The translations under genes were made by a program, and so were the position numbers. A stretch of DNA of 44,005 bases from an uncultured Oscillospiraceae bacterium (GTDB lineage: Bacteria > Bacillota > Clostridia > Oscillospirales > Oscillospiraceae). The notes below the pieces were generated by a model. It was not told the origin of the DNA, did no database searches, and saw nothing but the letters and a program-made list of their open reading frames with translations. Positions 8,231 through 15,683 of the stretch are shown piece after piece. The stretch's first letter is position 1; every line of letters begins with the position of its first letter. The stretch is from NCBI GenBank assembly GCA_934597175.1, contig CAKTQR010000018.1, positions 1 through 44,005 on the forward strand. The letters are read 5' to 3'.

Positions 8231-8259
8231 AGTATATACCCAATTACCGTGAAAATCAA
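8231..8259 (-). promoter_or_regulatory. Promoter for the hypothetical gene–cstA operon
   Basis: On the minus strand TTGATT, 17 bp, TATACT. Further upstream (8277-8294) TGACA-N8-TGTCA forms an inverted repeat that could be a regulator site. Confidence 0.6.
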
Positions 8260-8400
8260 GTGTTTGTCCACAGTTTTGACATAAAATTTTGTCATATTAA
8301 ACAACATGAACAGTAATTTTGCATTAAAAGTGTTAACACACCGAGAACAAGTGTCTTTATACGGCCAATGTGCTTTTGCAGGCGGAACTTTGTGCGCCCG

Positions 8401-8438
8401 GCAAAGAAAAAGGCTTGCATCCGATCGGATGCAAGCCT
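8401..8438 (-). terminator. Terminator of the flavoprotein–hypA–atl operon
   Basis: A perfect 28-base palindrome (8411-8438, half-site AGGCTTGCATCCGA) followed on the minus strand by TTTTCTTT. It lies just after the atl stop codon. Confidence 0.85.
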
Positions 8439-8446
8439 TTAAATTA

Positions 8447-8746
8447 TCAGTCCTCGCCGTTCCAGAGACAGCTTTTCATGTCCACTCTGCCGTCTGGGAG
8501 AAAGGGCACACCCTCCGCTTCGAGAAGCGCCCGCCTTATCTCGGGTTGACCGCCGTCGGCTATCGAGCCGTCGGTCCTGACGACCCGCTGCCACGGAAGA
8601 TGCTCGGGGCAATTGCGCATCGCCCAGCCGACGAGCCTTGCGCCCCTCGGCCTGCCGAGCATCCACGCTATCTGCCCGTAGGACACGACCCTCCCAAACG
8701 GTATCTTTTCAACAACGGCGTATACCTGCTCGTTAAACGGCGTCAT
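8447..8746 (-). CDS. Alkyltransferase-like (ATL/MGMT DNA-binding domain) protein
   Basis: 99 residues covering only the DNA-binding domain of O6-alkylguanine-DNA alkyltransferases (FNEQVYAVVEKIPFGRVVSYGQIA, here split by eye into FNEQVY and IPFGRVVSYG). The alkyl-acceptor motif PCHRVV is replaced by PWQRVV, so the acceptor Cys is absent and the protein is of the ATL type, which binds alkylated bases and flags them for nucleotide excision repair. It overlaps the hypA-like gene by 4 bases (ATGA), so it is the last gene of a four-gene minus-strand operon: repressor, mosaic flavoprotein, hypA, atl. A DNA-repair gene in this setting is odd. Confidence 0.85.
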   Translation of the reverse strand: MTPFNEQVYAVVEKIPFGRVVSYGQIAWMLGRPRGARLVGWAMRNCPEHLPWQRVVRTDGSIADGGQPEIRRALLEAEGVPFLPDGRVDMKSCLWNGED

Positions 8747-9084
8747 ATCGCTTCTATCTCCTTTAGCGTGAGGTCACGCCCGCTGAGCGGGTTTAGCTTC
8801 TTGCCGCCACATTCGGGGCAGACGAGATTCTCTAAGTCTGCAATAAACTCCGCCCCGCAGTCAAGGCAGCCTGCCATGCCGGGCAGCACCTCGACCTCAA
8901 ATTCGGTGTTCTCGTACGGTGTGCCCTCCGAGACTGCGACCCAGCAGTCGCTTAAAAAGCGGGGCACAACGCCCGAGAGCGTGCCGACCTCAACGGTTAT
9001 CTTTTTTACGCCCTCCAGCTCCTCGTCCTTAGCGATGCCGTCGATCATTTTGAGGAGAGCGTCGCATATACCAAGCTCGTGCAT
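8743..9084 (-). CDS. hypA: HypA-like nickel metallochaperone, copy 1
   Basis: 113 residues. It begins MHE, the N-terminal His2 nickel-binding site of HypA/HybF, and has the zinc motif CLDC...CPEC (two CxxC pairs about 13 residues apart). HypA normally delivers nickel to [NiFe] hydrogenase or urease. No hypB-F, hydrogenase or urease gene is in the window. Its start codon overlaps the stop of the mosaic flavoprotein gene by one base (TAATG), and it overlaps atl by four, so translation is coupled. The tight linkage suggests it serves the flavoprotein or an unknown metal site rather than a hydrogenase (inference). Confidence 0.85.
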   Translation of the reverse strand: MHELGICDALLKMIDGIAKDEELEGVKKITVEVGTLSGVVPRFLSDCWVAVSEGTPYENTEFEVEVLPGMAGCLDCGAEFIADLENLVCPECGGKKLNPLSGRDLTLKEIEAI

Positions 9085-11762
9085 TACTTCGTTACGGCCT
9101 TCTTTATGATGCTGCCGCTGCGCTTGACAAGACCCTCGGCGACCTTGATGGGCAGCGTTTCAAATGTGCCTGCGTGTATATTGCGCACTTTTTTGAGCTT
9201 TATGGCATCGAACTTGCACTTTGTCGTGCACAGGCCGCAGCCGATGCACAGGTAGTCGTCGACCTTGGTAGCGCCGCAGCCGAGGCAGCGTGCCGTCTCC
9301 TTGCGCACCTGCTCCTCGGTAAAGGTGACACGCTCATCGGAGAAGGTCTTGGCCTTGGCGGCGTTATAGCCGTGCATCTGGCGCTTTTCGCAGTCGAAGC
9401 TGCCCATGCCGACGAGAGCATGCTCCTTGTCAAGGGCAATGTAGTGCCTGCGGTCACGACCCATAGTGAGCGTCTGACCGGGGTGCACATAGCGGTGCAG
9501 GGATATTGCCGCATCTTTACCGGCTGCGATAGCGTCGATGGCAAACTTCGGCCCTGTGTAGACATCGCCGCCGACGAAGATATCCGGCTGAGCGGTCTGG
9601 TATGTAAGAGAGTCTGCGACCGCCGTGCCGCGCTTTGTGGTCTCGAGCGCACCGACATCGAGCGTGCCCCAATCGACCTGCTGGCCGACGGCGGCTATGA
9701 CCGCATCGACTTTTACGGTCTCAAACTTGCCTGTGCCGACGGGCCTTCTGCGACCCTTTTCGTCGGGCTCGCCGAGCTCCATGACCTCGCACCTGACGGA
9801 AGTGACTTTGCCGTCCTTGCCGACTATCTCGGCAGGTGCGCACAGGAACCTGAAGCTGACACCCTCGGCCTTGGCTTCTGCGACCTCTTCGGGGTCTGCG
9901 GGCATCTCAGCTTCGCTTCTGCGATAGATGACGGTCGCCTTTGCGCCGAGGCGGACTGCCGTGCGGCATACATCCATTGCGACATTGCCGCCGCCGATGA
10001 CGGCAACGGACTTGCCGACGGAAGGCTTATTTCCGAGGTTTACCTCACGCAGGAAGTCAACGCCGCCGTAAACGCCCTCGAGCTCCTCGCCGGGGATGCC
10101 GAGCGGAGCGGACTTCTGGGCGCCGATGGCAAGGTAAAAGCCCTTGTAGCCCTCGTTGCGAAGCTCGGCGATAGTAACATCCTTGCCGACCTCGACGCCG
10201 CACTTAAATTCAACGCCCATGGCCTTGAGAATGTCTATCTCGGCATTGAGCACATCCTTTTCAAGACGGAAGCTCGGTATACCGAGTGTGAGCATGCCTC
10301 CGGGAACGGGATTGCGGTCAAATACCGTCACGGGGTAGCCCTTGTTTGCAAGGTAATAAGCGCAGCTCATGCCCGCAGGGCCTGCGCCGATGACGGCAAT
10401 CTTCTCGGTATAGGGGCGGCCGATTTGATTGACCATCTTGGGAACGAAGCGGGTGCTTTCGTGAAGGTCGTGGTCGGCGATAAAGCGCTTCACCTCGTCG
10501 ATGGCGACTGCCTCGTCGACGCTCGCTCTTGTGCACTCGGCCTCGCAGCGCTTGTTGCAGATGCGGCCGCAGACGGCGGGGAAGGGGTTTTCGGTTTTTA
10601 TAAGCTCAAGAGCTTCGGTGTACCGTCCCTGTGCCGCCAGCTTCAGGTAGCCCTGAACGGGGATGTGCGCCGGACATGCGACCTTGCAGGGCGCAGTGCC
10701 CGAGGGCAGGACATCCTCACGGTTTTCACGGTAATCGGGGTTGAACGCTTTTTTGAAGAACACGGTGTCGGTTATCTTTACATACTCCGGCGGCGTGGTA
10801 TCGTTCGTGCAGCCGAGCTTCTGACCGAGCTTGAGAGCGTTGCCCGGGCAGACCTCAACGCACTGTGCGCAGGCAACGCACTTGGCTTCGTCCACCACGG
10901 CGACATAGTTTGAGCGAATAGCGTCACGAGCGCCGAACATCATGCCCGCACGCAGACCGAAGCATGCGCAGGCACAGCAGTTGCATATGGCGGCGCTGTC
11001 GCCGGCTTCTTCGATGTTGGGAATGTCGTGCATGAGACCGTTTTCCTCGGCGCGCTTAATTATCTCCAGCGCTTCCTCACGGGTGATCTCACGGGCTCTG
11101 CCGGAGCGGATGTAGTGCTCTGCACCCTTGCCCATCTGGATGCACATGTCCTCGTCGAGGTGACCGCAGCCATCACCGAGACTGGTGCGGGATGCACGGC
11201 AGGAGCAGGGGGAGACGGAGAACTTGTCATACTTATTTAAATAGTAGGAAAGCTTCTCAAACTCGTCGGCATCGGGGTTATCCTTTATCGCACTTTCGCA
11301 GGGTATAACACGCATAAGTCCGTAGCCCGCCGGAAGAATGGGCCCCATGGTCTGCATGCGAAGTCTTGTATACTCTTCAAATGCACGGCCGACCTCGGGG
11401 TGAGCGTCCATGAGCTCCTTGTTGTTGACCATCATTTCGAGGATGCCGGGTGCAAATATCTGCATGTAGTAGACATCCTGACCGGCCTCGTCGCTGTAGG
11501 TGCGGCGGAAAACGCCGTAGTAGACGAGATTGTCCAGAGCGGGCATTATCTCGTCGACGGTCTTGCCGACCTTTTTTGCAAGGTAGCCTGCGGTGCGCTC
11601 CTTGCGCAATCCTGCGGCGATGGCGATATCCGCCTCGTCGTCGCTTACGATGTTTGCCATCGAGTAATACTCGGGTGCGTTTTCGTCGATCTTGTTGACA
11701 ACGCCGGATATACCGCCGATTATCTTTGCAAGCCTGACGATCTTGGGTCTTAGTTCTGCCAT
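9084..11762 (-). CDS. Mosaic Fe-S/FAD oxidoreductase with winged-helix-like N-terminus, copy 1 (P1)
   Basis: 892 residues. Domains in order: about 1-115, a winged-helix-like domain (LAKKVGKTVDEIMPALDNL then YYGVFRRTY); about 180-290, a Cys-rich domain with CSCR (186), GDGCG, DMCI and CNCCACAC; a 4Fe-4S motif CVACAQCVEVCP (295); a GltD/NfnB-type Fe-S N-domain (APCKVACPAHIPVQGYLK, CGRICNKRCEAEC); FAD-binding GAGPAG (459); NAD(P)-binding GGGNVAMD; FVGGDVYTGP, the usual FAD segment; and a C-terminal CLGCG plus CIGCGLCTTKC. Probably a soluble NAD(P)H/ferredoxin electron-transfer enzyme. A GTGAGGAG sits 8 bases before the ATG at 11762 but only 2 before the ATG at 11768, so 11762 is preferred. It is preceded by a FadR-type regulator gene and followed by hypA with a one-base overlap. 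Confidence 0.88.
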   Translation of the reverse strand: MAELRPKIVRLAKIIGGISGVVNKIDENAPEYYSMANIVSDDEADIAIAAGLRKERTAGYLAKKVGKTVDEIMPALDNLVYYGVFRRTYSDEAGQDVYYMQIFAPGILEMMVNNKELMDAHPEVGRAFEEYTRLRMQTMGPILPAGYGLMRVIPCESAIKDNPDADEFEKLSYYLNKYDKFSVSPCSCRASRTSLGDGCGHLDEDMCIQMGKGAEHYIRSGRAREITREEALEIIKRAEENGLMHDIPNIEEAGDSAAICNCCACACFGLRAGMMFGARDAIRSNYVAVVDEAKCVACAQCVEVCPGNALKLGQKLGCTNDTTPPEYVKITDTVFFKKAFNPDYRENREDVLPSGTAPCKVACPAHIPVQGYLKLAAQGRYTEALELIKTENPFPAVCGRICNKRCEAECTRASVDEAVAIDEVKRFIADHDLHESTRFVPKMVNQIGRPYTEKIAVIGAGPAGMSCAYYLANKGYPVTVFDRNPVPGGMLTLGIPSFRLEKDVLNAEIDILKAMGVEFKCGVEVGKDVTIAELRNEGYKGFYLAIGAQKSAPLGIPGEELEGVYGGVDFLREVNLGNKPSVGKSVAVIGGGNVAMDVCRTAVRLGAKATVIYRRSEAEMPADPEEVAEAKAEGVSFRFLCAPAEIVGKDGKVTSVRCEVMELGEPDEKGRRRPVGTGKFETVKVDAVIAAVGQQVDWGTLDVGALETTKRGTAVADSLTYQTAQPDIFVGGDVYTGPKFAIDAIAAGKDAAISLHRYVHPGQTLTMGRDRRHYIALDKEHALVGMGSFDCEKRQMHGYNAAKAKTFSDERVTFTEEQVRKETARCLGCGATKVDDYLCIGCGLCTTKCKFDAIKLKKVRNIHAGTFETLPIKVAEGLVKRSGSIIKKAVTK

Positions 11763-11785
11763 GATCATTTCTCCTCACATTTATT

Positions 11786-12508
11786 CTAAAGTTTTTGTGA
11801 CCTATACCTTTCCAGCTGTGCCTGCATGCAGGCGGTGAGCATCTGCACGGCGGCTTCGGCGTCGCCGGCTTCGATGCAGTCGGTGAAGCCGGCAAGCTCA
11901 TTAAGCGCTGCGGCCGTGCCCAGTGAGCGGATGTAGCGCTCGGTGAGGTAAACTGCGCCCTCCTCGACGGATTTGAACACCAGCGCAAGCAGGTTGCAGC
12001 CGCCGAGGCGGCAGATGAGCTTCGGGTAGCCGTACACTCTTGCGGCAAACTCGGAGACATCAAAATCCTCTGACGCAGCATAGTCGCCGAGCCCGGCAAC
12101 ATACGAGCGCAGATCCTCGATATCCCGCACCGTGTGCTTTTTGGCAAGCACCGACATGGCGTAGCCCTCGACGGCGATGCGCAGGTCAAATAGCCCCGAT
12201 ATCGTGTCGACACTCAGACTGTCGCCGTTAAAGCGCACGATGGCGTTAAAGGTCTCAAGATTGCCGTCGTTGAGATAGTCGGCGACATACACGCCGCTCT
12301 GCGGCTTTATCGTGACAAGCCCCAGCCTTTGCAGCTCCTGAAGCCCCGAGTGCACGACGGTCTTGCCGACGCCCATTTGCTCTGCCAGAACACGCTCGGG
12401 CGGTATCTTCTCGCCGATGCGCAGCTTGCCGGACAAAATGAGCCCCGCTATCCGCTGCACGAACAGCTCCTTTAAAGACGGTGCGGTAAGTTTATCAAAG
12501 TTGTACAT
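11786..12508 (-). CDS. FadR-type GntR-family transcriptional regulator
   Basis: 240 residues. The N-terminal GntR winged helix has LSGKLRIGEKIPPERVLAEQ and VGKTVVHSGLQELQRLGLV, followed by an FCD-like helical ligand domain. The metal-binding His residues usual in FCD domains are missing: the FH position reads SEFAARVYG and the C-terminal His positions read ELAGF and MQAQLERY. The effector may therefore bind without metal. The ATG at 12508 follows TTTGGAG six bases upstream; a TTG four codons earlier overlaps that Shine-Dalgarno site. It is the first gene of the P1–hypA–atl operon and is divergent from P2, with operator-like sites at 12528 and 12671. It is the likely local repressor (inference). 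Confidence 0.88.
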   Translation of the reverse strand: MYNFDKLTAPSLKELFVQRIAGLILSGKLRIGEKIPPERVLAEQMGVGKTVVHSGLQELQRLGLVTIKPQSGVYVADYLNDGNLETFNAIVRFNGDSLSVDTISGLFDLRIAVEGYAMSVLAKKHTVRDIEDLRSYVAGLGDYAASEDFDVSEFAARVYGYPKLICRLGGCNLLALVFKSVEEGAVYLTERYIRSLGTAAALNELAGFTDCIEAGDAEAAVQMLTACMQAQLERYRSQKL

Positions 12509-12527
12509 ATTTTTCTCCAAACAAAAT

Positions 12528-12538
12528 TGGTGCGACCA
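12528..12538. promoter_or_regulatory. FadR/PdhR-type operator, site 1 (upstream of regulator gene)
   Basis: TGGTGCGACCA inside ATTGGTGCGACCAAA, matching the ATTGGT-N3-ACCAAT form known for PdhR/LldR-type GntR regulators. It lies about 20 bases before the regulator start, a position suited to autoregulation. Confidence 0.6.
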
Positions 12539-12662
12539 AAACCAATGTAATTATCATATGTGCATATGGCATATATTATGCGGCCGGAATTCGACAACAT
12601 GCCGAAATATCAAGGGAAAACGCCGGTTGTCATTGACTAACTCGGTCTGAAATGTTTAATTA

Positions 12663-12691
12663 TTGTCAAGTGGACAGACCAATTATATTAC
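12663..12691 (+). promoter_or_regulatory. Promoter of flavoprotein P2 with embedded operator site 2
   Basis: TTGTCA, 17 bp, TATTAC. The spacer holds TGGACAGACCA (12671-12681) followed by ATT. Reading site 1 on the other strand gives TGG-N4-ACCAATT, which site 2 matches. A repressor bound here would block RNA polymerase. Confidence 0.55.
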
Positions 12692-12734
12692 ACAATCTGA
12701 GATTTGTCAATACACAGAAGAAGGGGATACATGT

Positions 12735-15467
12735 ATGGCAAGAGAACTTATACTTCAGCTCGGCAAGAAGCTGACCGACCGCAGCACCGTTAAGCTCGGT
12801 CTTGAAAAGCTCGACGAGAACTCGCCCGAGTACTACGGTCTTGCAGCCGTCGTTACCGACGAGATGGCGGAGATCGCACTGGTCATGGATGTGCGAGTTG
12901 CCGCAACGGCGGAGGAGATCGCAGCCCGTGCCGGCAAGGACACGGCATATGTCAGAGACATGCTCGACAAGATGAGCATGGTGGGACTTCTGGAGTTCCA
13001 TTACGAGGATAACGACAGGGTCAAAAAGTGGACGCTGCCGAGGTTCATCCCCGGCTGCGCCGAGTACATGAACATGCACATCGACCAGCTCGAAGCGCAC
13101 CCCGAGATAGGCCGCTTTTTCGACCAGATGGGCTACCTGCCGCTTAAGAAGATAACCGCAATGGTACCTCCCGGCGGCGCAGGCATCGGCATGCACACGC
13201 TGCCGGTCGAGAAGGCGATACCCGCAAACAGCGGCTCTGTGAGCCTTGAGCATATCTCCCATTGGCTGGATAAGTATGACGGCGCTTACGCTCTCAGTAA
13301 GTGCTCCTGCCGTGCAATGCACCGAGTTCTCGGCGACGGCTGCGGCGAGATGGAGGACGACTGCTGCATCGCCGTCGGCGACACGGCAAGATACACCGTC
13401 GAGACCGGCATCGGCCACTACGCCACCCGTGAAGAGGTGCTCGCCGTCCTCGAACGAGCCGAGGAAAACGGCTATGTCCATCAGATAACCAACATCGACG
13501 GCGAGGACAAGATAATCGGCATCTGCAACTGCGCACTCGGCTCGTGTGTTGCCTTGCGCACCTCGCAGCTTTTTAACACGCCCAACATGTCCGCATCCGC
13601 TTACCGTGCCCATGTCGACAAGGAAAAGTGCGTTGCCTGCGGCAAGTGCGTCGAGGTGTGCCCCGCCGGCGCTGCCAAGCTTGGTCAGAAGCTGTGCACC
13701 AAGTCCGGCCCTGTCGTTTACCCCAAGCAGCCCCTGCCCGACGACAACCACTGGGGCGAGCATATGTGGAACAAGGACTATGTCAACACCAATCAGATAA
13801 ACTGCTACGATACCGGCACTGCGCCCTGCAAGACCGCCTGCCCTGCGCATATCGCCGTTCAGGGCTATATAAAAATGGCAGCCGAGGGTCGTTACCTCGA
13901 CGCTCTCAAGCTCATTAAGCAGGATAACCCGTTTCCCGCAGTCTGCGGCAGCATCTGCAACCGCCGCTGCGAAAGCGCCTGCACCAGAGGCTCTGTTGAC
14001 GCACCCGTCGCCATCGACGAGATAAAGAAGTTCATCGCCGAGCGGGAGCTGCGCGAGAGCACCCGCTACATTCCCAAGAAGAAGTTCCACAAGGGCAACA
14101 CCGAGCCCTGGCCGGAGAAGATAGCTATTATCGGCGCAGGCCCTGCGGGCATGAGCTGCGCATACTTCCTCGCCGGGATGGGCTATGAAAATGTCACGGT
14201 CTTTGACCGTAACCCCGTCCCCGGCGGCATGCTCACCCTCGGTATCCCCAGCTTCCGCCTTGAAAAGGATGTTCTCAACGCCGAGATAGAGGTCCTCAAG
14301 GCCATGGGCGTTGAGTTTAAATGCGGCGTCGAGGTCGGCAAGGATGTTACCATCGACGAGCTGCGCAAGCAGGGCTACAAGGGCTTTTTCGCCGCCATCG
14401 GCGCACAGAAGTCGGCAAAGCTCGGCATCCCCGGCGAGGAGTTCAAGGGTGCGTTCGGCGGCGTTGACTTCCTGCGTGAGGTAAACCTCGGGAATAAGCC
14501 CGCTATCGGCAAGTCCGTTGCTGTCATCGGCGGCGGCAATGTCGCAATGGATGTCGTGCGCACCGCAGTGCGCCTTGGTGCAGAGGAGGCATACATCGTC
14601 TACCGCAGAAGCGCAGATGAGATGCCCGCAGACCCCGAGGAGGTCGCAGAGGCGATCGAGGAAGGCGTAAAGTTCCGCTATCTCAATACTCCCGTTGAGA
14701 TACTCGGCGATAAGACCGGCAAGGTAAACGGTCTCAAGGTCGAGATCATGGAGCTCGGCGAGCCCGACGAAAAGGGCCGCAGAAAGCCCGTCGGCACAGG
14801 CAAGTTCGAGACCGTTGAGGTCACCTCCGTCATCGGAGCTATCGGTCAGACCATCGATTGGGGCGGCCTCGACACCGGCGCAATGGTCAAAGGCAGAAAG
14901 GACGCAGCCGAGGCAGATGCCCTCACACTCCAGACTGCCCAGCCCGACATCTTTGTCGGCGGCGACTGCCTGACCGGTCCTAAGTTTGCCATCGATGCCA
15001 TCGCAGCAGGCCGTGAGGCGGCTATCTCCCTGCACCGCTATGTGCAGCCTGGTCAGAGCCTCACCCTCGGCCGCAACCGCCGTGACTTCATCGAGCTTGA
15101 CAAGGACGATATCGTCCTGCCGGCAAACAGCTTTGACGCACCTGCCCGCCAGAGCGTCGTGCACGATGCCAAGAAGGCAAAGACAATGAAAAACGACCGT
15201 GTCACCTTCACCGAGGAGATGGTGAAGAAGGAAGCCTCCCGCTGCCTTGGCTGCGGTGCAACGGTCGTCGACGAGAATAAGTGCATCGGCTGCGGCCTGT
15301 GCACGACAAAGTGCGAGTTTGATGCTATCCACCTTTCTCGTGACATGCCCGAGGCAACGACCATGATAGTCTGCGAGGATAAGCTCAAGGCCATCGGACC
15401 TTACGCCCTCAAGAGAGCGAAGAAGATAGCCATAAAAGACCTCAAGGCAAAGCTTGCAAAGAAATAA
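12735..15467 (+). CDS. Mosaic Fe-S/FAD oxidoreductase with winged-helix-like N-terminus, copy 2 (P2)
   Basis: 910 residues, same architecture as P1: winged-helix-like segment (about 55-95, TAEEIAARAGKDTAYV then MVGLLEFHYED); a 'MVPPGGAG' block; CSCR (190), GDGCG, DCCI and CNCALGSC; ferredoxin motif CVACGKCVEVCP (299); GltD-type Fe-S segment APCKTACPAHIAVQGYIK and CGSICNRRCESAC; GAGPAG (467); GGGNVAMD (599); FVGGDCLTGP; CLGCG (837) and CIGCGLCTTKC (850). The chosen ATG follows GAAGGGG by 8 bases; reading further upstream would run through the promoter. It is divergent from the regulator–P1 operon and under the operator at 12671. Closest to P3 in the middle and C-terminal parts. Substrate unknown; probably transfers electrons between NAD(P)H and ferredoxin or a dedicated reductase. 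Confidence 0.88.
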   Translation: MARELILQLGKKLTDRSTVKLGLEKLDENSPEYYGLAAVVTDEMAEIALVMDVRVAATAEEIAARAGKDTAYVRDMLDKMSMVGLLEFHYEDNDRVKKWTLPRFIPGCAEYMNMHIDQLEAHPEIGRFFDQMGYLPLKKITAMVPPGGAGIGMHTLPVEKAIPANSGSVSLEHISHWLDKYDGAYALSKCSCRAMHRVLGDGCGEMEDDCCIAVGDTARYTVETGIGHYATREEVLAVLERAEENGYVHQITNIDGEDKIIGICNCALGSCVALRTSQLFNTPNMSASAYRAHVDKEKCVACGKCVEVCPAGAAKLGQKLCTKSGPVVYPKQPLPDDNHWGEHMWNKDYVNTNQINCYDTGTAPCKTACPAHIAVQGYIKMAAEGRYLDALKLIKQDNPFPAVCGSICNRRCESACTRGSVDAPVAIDEIKKFIAERELRESTRYIPKKKFHKGNTEPWPEKIAIIGAGPAGMSCAYFLAGMGYENVTVFDRNPVPGGMLTLGIPSFRLEKDVLNAEIEVLKAMGVEFKCGVEVGKDVTIDELRKQGYKGFFAAIGAQKSAKLGIPGEEFKGAFGGVDFLREVNLGNKPAIGKSVAVIGGGNVAMDVVRTAVRLGAEEAYIVYRRSADEMPADPEEVAEAIEEGVKFRYLNTPVEILGDKTGKVNGLKVEIMELGEPDEKGRRKPVGTGKFETVEVTSVIGAIGQTIDWGGLDTGAMVKGRKDAAEADALTLQTAQPDIFVGGDCLTGPKFAIDAIAAGREAAISLHRYVQPGQSLTLGRNRRDFIELDKDDIVLPANSFDAPARQSVVHDAKKAKTMKNDRVTFTEEMVKKEASRCLGCGATVVDENKCIGCGLCTTKCEFDAIHLSRDMPEATTMIVCEDKLKAIGPYALKRAKKIAIKDLKAKLAKK

Positions 15468-15483
15468 AAACGCATAAAGCCTC

Positions 15484-15513
15484 AAGCTCCCGCATCGAAT
15501 GATACGGGAGCTT
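15484..15513 (+). other. Hairpin between P2 and P3 without U-tract
   Basis: AAGCTCCCG-C-ATC, loop GAAT, GAT-A-CGGGAGCTT. There is a single C·A mismatch and no T run follows. Its core (CTCCCGCATCGA..GAT.CGGGAG) recurs in the terminator at 18802. Confidence 0.6.
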
Positions 15514-15577
15514 GACCATAAGCGGCGCTTCCGGCAAACTAATTTGTTAATTTCAACACAAAATTGGGAAATGTGTG

Positions 15578-15613
15578 TTGCCCGACGGAAAATAAAGTGT
15601 TATAATACACTTT
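15578..15613 (+). promoter_or_regulatory. P3 promoter with a palindrome spanning the -10 box
   Basis: TTGCCC, 17 bp, TATAAT (15601-15606). AAAGTGT and ACACTTT flank the -10 exactly (15594-15613). A second inverted repeat, CAACACA/TGTGTTG (15554-15580), overlaps the -35. Both are candidates for regulator binding. Confidence 0.65.
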
Positions 15614-15683
15614 GGCTAATGTGAAATAAGAAATAAAGAAATGTTGTTGCAAGACATTATAAATGATTGAAAGGGGTTTCCGC

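Noticed and set aside
8306..9109. Plus-strand 267-codon frame across the atl and hypA genes
   Set aside because: It passes through the perfect terminator palindrome at 8411 and is antisense to two well-supported overlapping genes.
9174..10913. 579-codon plus-strand frame opposite P1
   Set aside because: Antisense shadow of the GltD-like and ferredoxin part of P1, with no family motifs of its own.
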